Shown here: in pieces, positions 26,991-38,394 of the stretch
How positions within the stretch are numbered: the stretch's first letter is position 1
Layout of the letters: each line of letters begins with the position of its first letter
Source: Terebella lapidaria
Taxonomy: Eukaryota; Annelida; Polychaeta; Terebellida; Terebellidae
Direction: 5' to 3'
Assembly: GCA_949152475.1 (NCBI GenBank)
Contig: OX424556.1
Span: 12,706,664-12,770,663 of the forward strand
DNA: 64,000 nt
The notes under the pieces: model-generated
Databases searched by the model: none
Seen by the model: only the letters and a program-made list of their open reading frames with translations
What the model was told of the DNA's origin: nothing
Position numbers and translations under genes: made by a program

Positions 26991-29900
26991 AGTAACTCTA
27001 GCGATGTGGTAGGAAAATTAATTGGGGATACCATGATGTGTCTACTGCTAACGATGCATACTAGTAATTTTCCATGGCACACATTTGTCATGAGCTGGGC
27101 CATATGATTCACAGGGTCATAGCCAGGGGCAATATTCGTCGCTGGGTGTCAGGCTCTGAGGCGGAATGGTCCAGCGTTGCAGTTTGGCGCCCAGGACCAA
27201 TTATGTCAATGGTAGTTTTTCCAGATCACCGCCCTCATTCCCTAGGCGTTGGTAATGGTCGTAATCTAACGGAAGATAACAGCATGAATTATTGTCGCAA
27301 ACGGCGCCTATATCACTGACCAAACAGATAAAATTCACTGATCTGGAGAATGTATGTACATCGCCTGTTTGGTGACTGGTGAGCTTAGGGCATTAATATA
27401 TTTTCAAGTACACAAGAGCACATTCTACTCAAGAGCTAGGAACATTCAGTGATCAATTTTAGTCAACGAAATTCTGAAAATATATAATTATTCAAAGAGG
27501 ATAAGGGAAACAAGGTTGAAAAACAGTAGTATCCCCATACTCAATTATATCCATGATATATTAATGGCGCTACTGTTAAAGGCAACTTTTTAAAATCCTT
27601 TCTAAAATTGAAAGAATACTAGAACATTAAACTGATTGATAACATGGAATGTCATGGACCATGCCATTCTTTACATGATGATTGACAAATAAGTCCTTGG
27701 AGACGAAATAGTCTTACATACAGAGTCATTTGATGTTGCACAATAAAGGCAATCGAGTGCTGTGATCATTGTCCCAGAGGATCTGTTATCTGATATGAAA
27801 GAGAAAGTAATTGGCTGAAAATGCTGTAACAAAGTCAATACATGGTTTGCATGCATCTGTTAAGGACAAAGGATTTGTATAGCTGTATTATCATTCTATG
27901 ATGTTTGTGATGTAATACAAAAATAATTATTCGATTTTCCAATATTACTCGTTTTGTCGATGAACAGTTATCTTCGCTATACGTTTCACTCAGACACATG
28001 ATTCATGTGCATGGACTAATCATAGCAACTGTTTGCCTATATTTGTTCAGTTGCACCTAGTTTTGTTAACAATGAGTTGATGTCGGAGATTTCCAATGTA
28101 TTTAAGGATTGATTGCATGTGATCGTCATGAACCTGGCAGTGACCAGCTGTCCATTCACTTATAATGTAAATATAAAGGTAACAAATTCATGAATTTACA
28201 CACTTCCAATCAACGTGAAACTTTGTCTTTCTTATTGTTAGCCATCAAGGATTACTAACCGAGACTCTGTTTCTTACTAAGCAATGTTAAATTTGTTAAA
28301 TTCATCGTTTTCATATGTCATTTTCCGACCTATTTCTCAGTCTACAAAATACACTCACAACAGGGCGAGCGAAAGGATTATGCTGTGCAGCAAATAGCTA
28401 GTGAGGCCAGTAAAACTCACTGGTGATTTGCACTCGGGTGCACCGAGGTGTTTGGGATTATGAATGTTCAGCTCATTGTATTCATCTCACAGAAAGTATA
28501 GCCCTAGATATTATCATTATTTTGACGACAACAAGGAATAAATATATGCAACAGCCAGTGCTTGTCAAGCAGAACACTCGAATCTTCGTTTTGGTGAAAC
28601 GTATAGAATGATTTATCTAATCATCAAATTGCACAGCTTTCGTGATATCATTTATGAAACCATGTCTCGGTTCATCATCCATGAGTATATGTGTGTGTGC
28701 TAGCCAAGTTTTAGGTCAGGGGATTGTATTGTTTTGGCGATTTTGTTACCTTTACTTTCACATTATAAGTCAATGGAAAAGTGCCTCAGTGCAGTCACCG
28801 GTAAGTTACGTGCAATCACACCTTAAACTTATGTCAACTGTGATCAATGTGATACGGGGCGAATTTTGTTGTAAAACAAATTGAAAGTTGTTATAATCCA
28901 TTGTCCACCATTTATATATCGCCATATAGGCTAATATCAGAAGAATCCACTCCTGAAATACCAACTTTTCTGTTGGGCTCTCAGCATAATCCAATTTGTG
29001 TCCATATTCTGTTTAGGTTTGGGTCATGAAGATGTATGACCCTTGGTCTTCACGACAACAATGATTGCCGGAACCTCACGTTTGATTCGGGGAGAATTAG
29101 ATTCAGTCTCACAATCCCACCCAGAATTCCCACCGTCGCGGCTCAACTGGTTTCTATTAAATTTCGTTATGACTGGGGAATAATGTGGAATGGTTGAACA
29201 GAGCGGAAGATTTGTCCTGCAGTAAATGGCATTACATCACGATCGTGTTTATTATGGGTATGCCGAGCACGTTGGCTAATGTGCAATACTATTTAGATAT
29301 ACGCTCATGATAGTATACCCCATGGCGACATTTTCTTTGCCTTCCGTCTGGACTTGTGTATAACCGAAATCATTTTCGTCATACTCGTGCATCAAATCTG
29401 CCTATTTCCAAACAGAATAAAATTTTATCTTCTCTGAAAAAATCCTTGATGTAGTATTATTATCAATGGACTAGTTAGATAATCAATGAATATAAAAGGA
29501 GATATCTAATTAAGATACAAAAAGGCTATTTAGGCTTATACCAACTTATACCAGGCCTCCAGAGGGCGCCAACGTTTAGGAGGCCACAAATGCAGACACA
29601 TACCTTATTATCTACTCTCCAACATCCAACTGAAATTGGGAATACCCGTTTTGACAAACCACTCCCCTGGGGGAAAGGTGGGAACATTGTGGCCTGGGGG
29701 CCCCTAAAGCCCAAACCTGTCTCTGGGAATACCAGTAAATATTTGTGGTCATTTATTAATATTTGTGGATTCTTTTTTAACAGAATATCCATAGCTCGAT
29801 AGGATCTCACGCAAGTCTTAGGCCTACGAAAATACAAGATGGAGAAATTGCCTCATAGAACAAAGATATATTTATACGCACTATATATTCTTTATCTCAC

Positions 29901-30476
29901 ATGTCATATATATGGGATTCTTGTCATAGTAAGTATAACACTTTACGTTTCACAACAAATATATAACGGTATTCATAGTTCGAGTGCATACTGATGACAC
30001 ATGGGCATATATATGCGTGAGTCTGATCTGGAAAGCATAGCTTGTGATCTACAGAAAAACACAGCAGCAAAGTGACATGGATGCGTCTATCTGACCGATA
30101 ACGATTACAAGTCCGCACTAAACACTTATGACTTATTTCCAGATTGATGCCGTGTAGGAGACACTCACCAAGCTGTTGAAAGTCGGAGATGTACTCTGAT
30201 AGACACTTCTGAAATATCTGAGACCTATTTTTTATGAACACGTGACAGCTAGCTGTAGATCAGAAATGTTCAGAAATGAATTTGTTCAGAGGCAACGCAT
30301 ACGGTGGGACTAATTGAAGTGATATTGGGAAAAAGTTTTAGATTTTGTCAAAAAATTCTGACCGGATGAAGAAAACATAGTTATATATCTGCACTTGCAT
30401 GGCCAAACAGATACCCCTTTCCCGTTGATTTCCTTGCGAATTTCTGGTGGAGATAGTTTGAGTTTATTTACATGTA
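26991..30476. repeat. Macro-tandem unit 4 (noncoding), interrupted by a foldback element
   Basis: This is the fourth copy of the long unit. The part at 27001-27330 is close to 4160-4480 (shared 'TTTGGCGCCCAGGAC', 'AATGGTAGT', 'ATAACAGCATGAATTATTGTCG'). The part at 28920-29060 matches 6240-6370, and 29535-29770 matches 13880-14060 and 36300-36490. It is cut at 30477 by the foldback element. No gene is seen. The short frames are AT-rich and unsupported. Confidence 0.66.
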
Positions 30477-32073
30477 CATTACTATGGAGCGTTTTTAGGG
30501 TCAATATTCATTGACATGCATTGTAGATTTTCTTGTTGTGAATTATTGTTTCAACCGCAAAATTCTTTATTCCACAATACTGTTTCTACAATTTCTGTGT
30601 CGAATTTACATATTATTACTGCATAGTTTTAATGTCCACCTCCTTGCGGCTTACTTCCAAGTCCTTACTGATACTTTCTCAATGCTTAATTCATCATGTC
30701 AAATTCTAACACCTTTGTCCATGCAAACTATCAAAAACTAATCGCATCTGGCACAATGCATATGGATTGTTGTGGACAAAATTACTACTGCTACATTATG
30801 ACGACAGGAGGCGCTGGCCGCACAAAGCCACATGATGTATGAGAAACTAAGACCTCCCTTCATTGGGCACGTGAATTTTTGGCGCGACCAACAAGTGCCA
30901 CACTCATGTAGCTGAAATGCACAGGCCCCAATGAATTCCCACACCCTGCCCTGTGAATAAAAGAATAATGAGAGATGATTAAGATGAGCCTATTAATAAG
31001 ATTTCTATGTTCATTAAAATCAATTTTCGGTGTGACGCCATGAATACTCATTATAATTGAATTAGGTGCAAACATTATTATGACATAGGCCTTAAATTAA
31101 CACATGAAAATGGTCATAACTTGACCATGATAGTGATGATTGAGATGTGGAAAAAAACTCTCAGGAAACTGATGGCTATCTATTTCAAGGCTGATGATCT
31201 CTCCGATCATAATTTTTTCAGGCCGTTAATTTGGCACGAGTCCAATTTGGCATGATCTCTCCGATCATAATTTTTTCATGCCGTTAATTTGGCACGAGTC
31301 CAACTCGTGATAGTACAGTAGATACACTAGTACTACGCTACGGTAGTTGTATAGGATTTAACATATATATCTTACTTACCTGTTTGCCACATAAAGAGAC
31401 AACGTAACACCAAGGGTGCTGCAGCTTACCGGCAGATCATGAGAATTGCACAGAGTATTGATTTTCCCAAATATAAATTGTTACACTGATCTTCAAACCT
31501 ATTTCAAAACATGTCAAAACATGTTCGTAACTGTTGCCAAACACACATTTCCTGTATGGAATATAATATGAAATCAAGTTACATCTTGAAAGGTATCTTT
31601 CGTTAAAGATATATTCACAGACCGTCGATTCAAAGACAACAAAACTTATACACATCACAATGGTACATAGGGAGAATCGTGTGCATTTTGAGGGAAATTG
31701 TCAGAATAGTTTTTGAGAAAATGGCAGCCAAAGACAAAAATCATCGTTTCTTTTGACAAAATAAGGTCGTTTTGACCTTCCAATGTCATTCAAGGTCAAA
31801 TTCAAGGTCATCCATCATTCAAACCGCAATATATGATTTCCCATTTTAATGTGCCAATACTTAGGCTTAGGTGAAATTTCCCCAAAAATTTCCCCCAAAA
31901 GTCCCGAAAATTTTTCAATGGCCAAAAAAAAAATTAGGCCGAGGGCCAAAGATAGGTTACCGGACAATGTTTAATATTTTAGATGTTAGCCAGGTTAATG
32001 GTTAAATTCAAGGTCAAAAGAATATTCAGCATATATAATATTAAGCATATATCATGTCCACAGTTGATTGCTA

Positions 32074-32930
32074 AGCTGTAAATTCAACAATCAGAGAGAT
32101 ATTAGCAATTTTTTGCTGTGGCCTTGAAAATGAAAGCAAAGGTCAAACTCAAGGTCATCAAAATATTCAGTGCATATAATTTTATGTGTCCACAATTGAT
32201 TCCCAAGCCATACAGTCAATAGAGGAGCAAGATATGAGCCATTTTCTCCTGTGACCTTGAAAATGAGGTCAGAGGTCAAATTCAAGGTCACGAGAATATT
32301 CAGCATATATCATTTCCTATATATCCACAATTGATTCCTAAGCTGTAAAATCGATAATAAGTGAGATATTAGCCATTTTGTCCTGTGACCTTGAAAATGA
32401 GGTCAAAGGTCAAATTCAAGGTCATGACAATAATCTGCATATATCATTTCCTATATGTTCATAATTGATTCCTAAGCTGTAAAGTCGATAACAAGCGAGA
32501 TATTAGCCATTTTGTCCTGTGACCTTGAAAATGAGGTCGAAGATCAAATTCAAGGTCACAAGAATATTCAGCATATATCATTTCCTATATGTCCACAATT
32601 GATTCCTAAGCTGTAGAGTCGATAATAAGCGAGATATAAGCCATTTTGTGCTCTGACCTTGAAACTGAGGTCAGAGGTCAAATTCAAGGTCACGAGAATA
32701 TTCAGCATATATTATTTCCTATATGTCCACAATTGATTCCTAACCTGTAGAGTCGATAATAAGCGAGATATAAGCCATTTTGTGCTCTGACCTTGAAACT
32801 GAGGTCAGGGGTCAAATTCAAGGTCACGAGAATATTCAGCATATATCATTTCCTATATGTCCACAATTGATTCCTAGTCTCTAATCTCAATATTAAGTGA
32901 GATATTAGGCATAATGTGTCCCATTATAAA
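32074..32930 (+). repeat. 134-bp core repeats carrying AGGTCA half-sites
   Basis: Each unit contains TGACCTTGAAAATGAGGTCA-type sequence followed by TTCAAGGTCA. TCAAGGTCA is the known monomer site of ERR and SF-1/FTZ-F1 class nuclear receptors. At least one unit contains AGGTCAAAGGTCA, a perfect direct repeat with one-base spacing (DR1). Consecutive units start 132-135 bp apart. Confidence 0.85.
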
Positions 32931-33265
32931 GCATAGGAGAATTTAACATGGGAAAGTCCCATTTGGGCCGAGTTCGGGCCAAAATGGCCCACTTCGAGCG
33001 ATTCAAGCGCAACGAAATTTATAGACATCATAGAAGTACATACGAGGAGTCTTATGTATCAAAAAGAAAAAAAGTTACTGAACAGATTTTGAGAAAATGG
33101 CCGCCAAAGTCCAAAATCAGGCCTTTTTCGTCGAAAACGGCCGCCATTTTGAAAAAAATGCGAAAATCAAAAAACTAAAAAATACCTCCTTCTTGAATTA
33201 TTTTTAAGTATTTTTGTGCAAAATTTCAGAAAAATTCGCCCGTAAACAAAAAAGATAAAAATGTG

Positions 33266-33315
<50 letters not shown>

Positions 33316-33345
33316 ACGACGACGGACGACGGACGACGGACGCAA
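33266..33345. repeat. (GAC)n microsatellite
   Basis: Uninterrupted GAC triplets pass into GGACGAC repeats near the 3' end of the family 2 element. Related GGACGACGG stretches sit at the same relative place in the other family members of this window. Confidence 0.95.
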
Positions 33346-34414
33346 CGCCATGCCAATAGGTTATCGGACCATAGGTCCGGTAACCTAAAAAATTGCTGGA
33401 AATGGCTCAGAACGAATAGTGGCTCGATTAGAGACAAAAAACACGTCAGAAAATCAAAATGGCTGCCAGACGCAGACCGGCGATTCAAGGGCAATGAAAC
33501 TTGCCATTGATGTACATGAGAGAGAATCGATGTCTTGAAACAAAAATCTCAAACTGATCAGACAGTTTTCGAGAAAAAGGCCATCAAAGTCCAAAATTAG
33601 CCACTTTTCATAAAAATGGCTGTCAAATCGAAAAAAAACCCGATTGAATTAAAAAAAGAAGAAGAAAAAAAAACCGTCTCAGGATATTAGCAGGAATGTT
33701 TTAGTAAATTTTCAGAAAAATTCATCAAGGCGAAAAAAGTTATTTGCCGGACGGACGACGGACGAACGTACCAAATTACACGTCTGCTTTAAATTAAGTG
33801 AGTTTAGGGGCTATCTTTAGCGTTTTCAAGCCCCTAAACCCCGGAAGTTTTCCCGGACGGACGACGGACGAAAAACCACGCCAATAGCTTATCAGACCGT
33901 GGGCCGGTAAACTAAAAATACAGCACCGGACAAGCGGTCCATCAGAACAAGGTCTTCCCTTCATCCGGGAGTCTTCAGTTTCTCATTCCCAATGTGGCCA
34001 CTCGACCCGCAGCGCCGCCTGTCGTCATAATAGTGCAGTAGTATTTTTGGTATATGAAATGCTTCATTCGTTGTGCTTTGTTCTTCGTGCGATGTGCTTT
34101 ATTCTAAGTGAAATGTGCTAAGTTCCATATGCATTGTGCCAGATGCGATTTGTTTTTTAATAGTTTGCATAAACAAAGGTGTTAGAATTTATCATGATGA
34201 ATCAAGACTTGAGAAAGTACCAGTGGGAACTTGGAAATAAGCAGCAAGGAGATGGAAATTAGAACTATGCAGTAAGAATATATAAATTCGACACAGAAAG
34301 TTTAGAAATAGTAATGTGGAATAAAGAATTTTGCGGTTGAAATCATCATTCACAACAAGAAAATCTACAATGCATGTCAATGAATATTGACCCTAAAAAC
34401 GCTCCATACATTAC

Positions 34415-35150
34415 TGCCATTATCGGTGCTTTGTATCCATTAATACAATGCTATTCCAGCTTACTCGTATATGTTCGAGCCAATCAAGCGTAAGCTAGGT
34501 CAGGTCAGAGGTAACTCTGAGTGGCGCACAAAACAAGAGAAAGCGGCTGCTAGTACTGTACGGTGGCTGCTATCTGCCAATGTTTTTGTTTTTCTCTGAA
34601 AAAATTTCAACAGGTCCATTTTGACAAAAATATTTTATTCTGTCAATTCTAACAATAAAATTCGCGAACTAAATCATTTCCCTCGCGAATAAGATTTTGC
34701 AAGTTTTATTATTATATTCACGAATTAAATTGCCACAGCAATTTATTTCGCAAGGTAAATGATTTAACTCATGTTTATTCACGAATTTAATTAATTTGGC
34801 AATGAAAATCGAGAACTAAATGCTTGATTTATCCTTCTGATCAAGCACGGTTTGTTTTGTAACCCATTTTTCAGATCACAGGCATATTTTTATTTGATTT
34901 GGAACAAATAGTTTTTCTCCCAATACCACTTCAAGCAACTGGACCGTTGTGTCCTGTCATAACGCAAACACAAATGTAAAAAAAAAATGAAATGTGATGG
35001 TATCTCATCAACGCCTTGCTGTTGTTGTTTTTTTCAGACACTTGGTAGACAATTTCAGTTCGTCAGCCTGATATTACTCTATCTAATCAACGGATGTGAA
35101 TTCAGTTGAGGATTGATGACTGAAGTTGAGTTCAACAAAAATCCTCGGAC
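34415..35150. other. Noncoding stretch with short AT-rich degenerate repeats
   Basis: No gene is seen. Between about 34655 and 34830, words of the form TTCGCGAACTAAAT and TTCACGAATTAAAT recur irregularly. The 34920-35075 part ('GTCCTGTCATAACGCAAACA', then 'GACACTTGGTAGAC') is repeated at 38965-39080. Confidence 0.55.
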
Positions 35151-35183
35151 GATTTTTTTTAGCCATAACTTTATTTAGGATCG

Positions 35184-35760
35184 TTGAGTAAATTCGAAAT
35201 TGAGTATATGTTCCTCTTTGGTAAAAAAATATATTTTTTATCCAAATTTCAGATTTCTATCTTGAAAACTGAATCTTGTCCTGCCGCAGCATACCTCGCA
35301 GTGAAAACCGTAGTCGTTGGGCCCAGAGGGACAATGATGGTCTGTCCATGGAGAAACCATGTTGACACCCCAAACGTACCATAAACCTATACAAATCTTG
35401 TATTTGTCTACGGGGAAACGTATTGGTGGACTGTACTTGTATATACCTATATATATACATATGACTCCGGCCGGAGCATACCATGCAGTTGAGGATTTTG
35501 CCGGCATATCCAGGGGGCAGGGGGGGGGGGGGGCATCAGGTCCGTCTTCCGGCTGGCTGGAATAAGTCATGGCTGACTGGTCCAGTAGCAGTACTGGGGC
35601 CAACTGGGACGTGCCCCACAGCCTGAAACATCTTATAGGCAGCAGACACGAGAGCGACACAACTGATTGCTGTCGAAAAGTCAAGGTGCACTGTCCTGAA
35701 GGCAACGGGGAAGGCCTTACCATTGTCCATCATATCGCCGTGTAGCCTAATGTCAAGAGA
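35184..35760. other. GC-richer island of unknown origin, possibly coding-derived
   Basis: This stretch is richer in GC than its surroundings. On the minus strand it keeps a 161-codon frame open (35238-35723) and shorter frames in the other phases. I recognise no domain. The minus-strand reading has proline-rich pieces and spans a 14-base G tract (35520-35533), so it is weak. It could be a decayed gene fragment captured by a mobile element, or simply sequence of different composition. Confidence 0.25.
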
Positions 35761-36785
35761 ATCCACTCCTAAAATACCAACTTTTCCATTGGGATATCGA
35801 TATAATCCAATATGTTTCCATATTCTGTGCAGATTTGGTTCATAAGGTTGTATGACCCATGGTCTTCACGACAACGATGATTGAGGAAAGTTCACGTTTG
35901 ATTAGATTCAGTGCCACCCATAATGGGATCGAATATTGTCGTGGCTCAACTGGCTTTTATTAAATTTTGGCATGATTTGACTAGGGAATAATGTGGATTA
36001 GTTGAACAGGGCGGAAGATTTGTCCTGTAGTAGATGGCATTACACTACGATCGTGTCTGTTATGGGTATGGCGAGCACGTTGGCTAATATTCAATATCAT
36101 TAACGCTCATGATATCACACCACATGGCGACATTTTCTTTGCCTTCCGTCTGGACTTGTGGGATGATCGAAATCATTTTCGTCATACTCGTGCATCAAAT
36201 CTGCCAATTGCCAAAACGAATACAAAGTTTATTTTGTCTGAGAAAAACCTCTGATGTAGTAAAAGCATATAATGTAATCTAATTAAGAAGGGTTATTTAG
36301 GTTTATACCAACAAGGCCTAGGGTGAAATTTTTTTAGAACGCGCCAAATGCAGACACATAATTATCTACTCTCCAACATCCAACTGGCATTGGGAATACC
36401 CAATTTGAAAAACCACTCCCCTGGGGGAAGTACTAGGCACATTGATGGCCTGGGGCCCCTAAAGCCCAAATCTGTCTCTGGGAACAACATAACGTTGTTA
36501 AAAAGTTCATAATAAGTTGTTATAAGTTCATACTTCGAGTAAATGTATTACTGATGACACAATTGAAGATCTGAAAAACATAGCTTGTGAGCTACAGAAA
36601 AGTAGAACAGCAAAGTGAAATAGATGCGTCTTTCTGAGCTCAGATGCCGGTCGATAACGATATACTTCATGACTTATTGTCCAGATTGATGCAGTGTAGG
36701 AGACTCCCCATGCTCTTGTCGGAGACATACTGGGAAAGACTTTTTCTACGATATCCGAGAAATAAATGTTTAGTGTTAAACCACA
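35720..36785. repeat. Partial fifth copy of the macro-tandem unit
   Basis: The part at 35745-35900 matches 28925-29070, with blocks such as 'GAATCCACTCCT.AAATACC' and 'GGTCTTCACGACAACGATGA'. The part at 36060-36200 matches 29240-29400, and 36300-36490 matches 29535-29750, including 'CACTCCCCTGGGGGAA' and 'CCCCTAAAGCCCAAA'. It ends against the truncated family 2 element near 36790. No gene seen. Confidence 0.65.
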
Positions 36786-36789
36786 ACTT

Positions 36790-37239
36790 TTTCCACCAAA
36801 ATTACCGTTTTGACCTTTCAAGGTCATTAAAGGTCAAATTCAAGGTCACATGTAAATTCGCTATATATGACTTCCCATTTGAATGTGTCACTATTTAAGC
36901 TGTATCTTGAAGTGTTCTATGATATTACTCCAAACAGCTCCCATTATGAAGGAAAAATTTTCAAAGGGGAAACATTTCTATTATTTTTTTTTGTCAGATG
37001 GAAATCACTCAAAACGAATCTTCAATGGCTTGCGTTGGGACGAAACAAATCTCTTGGAACAAAAAGGGGAATCTTTTGGAACAAAAATCTAAAAAAAAAT
37101 ACCTCCCTCTCGAAATATTTTTAGGTATTTTTGAGCAAAATATCAGAAAGATTCGACCAAGATAAAAATGTAGACGGACGACGACGAAGGATGCAACGCT
37201 ACGGCAATAAGTTATCGGACCAAAGGTCCGGTAACCTAT
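36790..37239 (+). mobile_element. Family 2 Helitron-like element, 5'-truncated
   Basis: It shares 'CAAGGTCATTAAAGGTCAAA', 'ATACCTCCCTCTCGAAATAT', a GACGGACGACGACG stretch and the end hairpin (AGTTATCGGACC AA AGGTCCGGTAACCT) with the copies at 31932-33388 and 61884-62631. Only a fraction of one core repeat remains. The final bases are CTAT instead of CTAA. Confidence 0.6.
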
Positions 37240-37244
37240 AGAAA

Positions 37245-37640
37245 TTCGAGTCAGGGTCTGTTTCGCTCTACAATGCACCGTTTCCGAGATATCCACGAAA
37301 ATTTAAACTGCCGACTCAGCAAAAGAATTTCAGGTCGAGTCAAAGTTCATCCTCAATACCCATGATACGTCTAGGGCGACGAGTCCGAAAATAACGTCCG
37401 TTTCGCTCTATGACGCACCGTTTCTGAAATATTGCCACACTATTTCCGAGATATTGTTGAAAACGAAAAGTGCCGACTCAGCGAAAAAAATTTAAGGTCA
37501 AGGTTATCCGTAATACACCTTAGACATGTTTATCTACTGCCATGAGTCCGAAAATAACGTCCGTTTCGCTCTACGACGCACCGATTCCGAGATATCGACG
37601 AAAACGAAAAATTAAAGGTCAAGGACATCCCTAATACCCA
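37245..37640. repeat. Three degenerate tandem copies of a 130-160 bp unit
   Basis: The words 'GAGTCCGAAAATAACGTCCG' and 'TTTCGCTCTACGACGCACCG' recur (starts near 37249, 37387 and 37545), each followed by 'TCCGAGATAT..ACGAAAA'. Noncoding. A 17-base G tract follows at 37673-37689. Confidence 0.65.
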
Positions 37641-37859
37641 TTAGGCACAGGGGCGGTTTAAAGGTTTGGGAAGGGGGGGGGGGGGGGGGTCCGGAGCACA
37701 TACTGGGCGATAGTGTCCTAGCAAGATAGGCGTGGGATCCGGACCCCAGAAGCCAACGACCTCCAGACGCTCTGTGGTGAATTCTGAGGCTCTGGGAGCT
37801 TGAAAATGTTGCTATCAAACGAACACCTTTTATATCATACCATATATAGTTTCAACTCA

Positions 37860-38235
37860 ACAAGTGAATATTAATCATATGAAGTGAAAAATAACTAACA
37901 TAATTTTTCTGTATTATATATACACCCGACATATTTGAACGGTATGATTCTTGTGGACATATAATGCACTATACATGTAACGGGGGCGGATCCAGGATTT
38001 AGGGGAGAGAGCAGGAAGCCGTACTACTGCCATAGCCATTTTTATGATCAGAGATTTCAATTCAAAATTCAAAATTTCAATAATATTGAAAAATTTTTCA
38101 TGAAGTGGAAAATAACTAACATAATTTTACTGCATTATACTCGACACATTTGAACAGTGTGATTTTTTTGGTCATATAATACCAGAAATGATAATACACT
38201 ATACGTGTAATGGGGCGGATCCAGGATATCCATTT
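37860..38235. repeat. Tandem pair marked by GGCGGATCCAGGAT
   Basis: 'GTGAAAAATAACTAACATAA' near 37882 recurs (changed) near 38106, and each copy runs on to a 'GGCGGATCCAGGAT' word (37984 and 38214). The period is about 225-230 bp. Copies are moderately diverged. No coding content. Confidence 0.6.
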
Positions 38236-38394
38236 TTATGGCTATAGCAGAATTTAGGGCTATAGCAAAATTTAGGGAGGTGATGGTAGACTGCTTCTTG
38301 GGTTTTGCGGTAGATTCAGTCTCTCCATAATTTCACGAAGATAATTGAGACCAAAGAGAAATAGTGTAACTTGTTTAGAAATGTGAATCAATAG

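Larger units (their letters stand above)
31932..33388 (+). mobile_element. Family 2 Helitron-like (pearl/HINE-style) element with tandem core repeats
   Basis: The element begins TTAGGCCGAGGGCCAAAGAT and ends with a hairpin (GGTTATCGGACC AT AGGTCCGGTAACC) followed by CTAA at 33385-33388. Inside are about seven core repeats of 134 bp (marker AGCTGTA at 32074, 32341, 32475 and 32609; variants at 32206, 32743 and 32877), then a spacer, then a (GAC)n/GGACGAC microsatellite (about 33266-33345). Terminal inverted sequence, a tandem core, a microsatellite and a 3' hairpin with CTRR is the plan of pearl and DINE/HINE non-autonomous Helitron relatives. The assignment is inferred. It is inserted in copy B of family 1. 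Confidence 0.6.
31407..33915 (+). mobile_element. Family 1 Helitron-like element, copy B, split by a nested insertion
   Basis: The left part (31407 to about 31880) is the reverse complement of 5200-5633, and the right part (about 33395-33915) is the reverse complement of about 4782-5180. Together they form one copy of the element seen at 4782-5633, interrupted by 31932-33388. The 3' end again shows a hairpin (GCTTATCAGACC...GGGCCGGTAA) followed by CTAA at 33912-33915, with a GGACGGACGACGGACG stretch just inside. No coding capacity. Confidence 0.65.
30477..34414. mobile_element. Foldback-type element with about 0.4-kb terminal inverted repeats and 6-bp target duplication
   Basis: The element runs from 30483 (TATGGAGCG) to 34408 (CGCTCCATA) and is flanked on both sides by CATTAC (30477-30482 and 34409-34414), a convincing target duplication. 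The left arm (30483 to about 30870) is the reverse complement of the right arm (about 33960-34408). Shared words include 'GACATGCATTGTAGATTTTC', 'CGCATCTGGCACAATGCATA' and 'TATGACGACAGG'. The right arm has about 70 bp that the left lacks. Inside lies another element (31407-33915). No transposase is visible, so it is non-autonomous. Superfamily not assigned. Confidence 0.78.

Noticed and set aside
33204-33494. Arginine-rich minus-strand frame
   Set aside because: The arginine run is the translation of the (GAC)n microsatellite at the end of the family 2 element.
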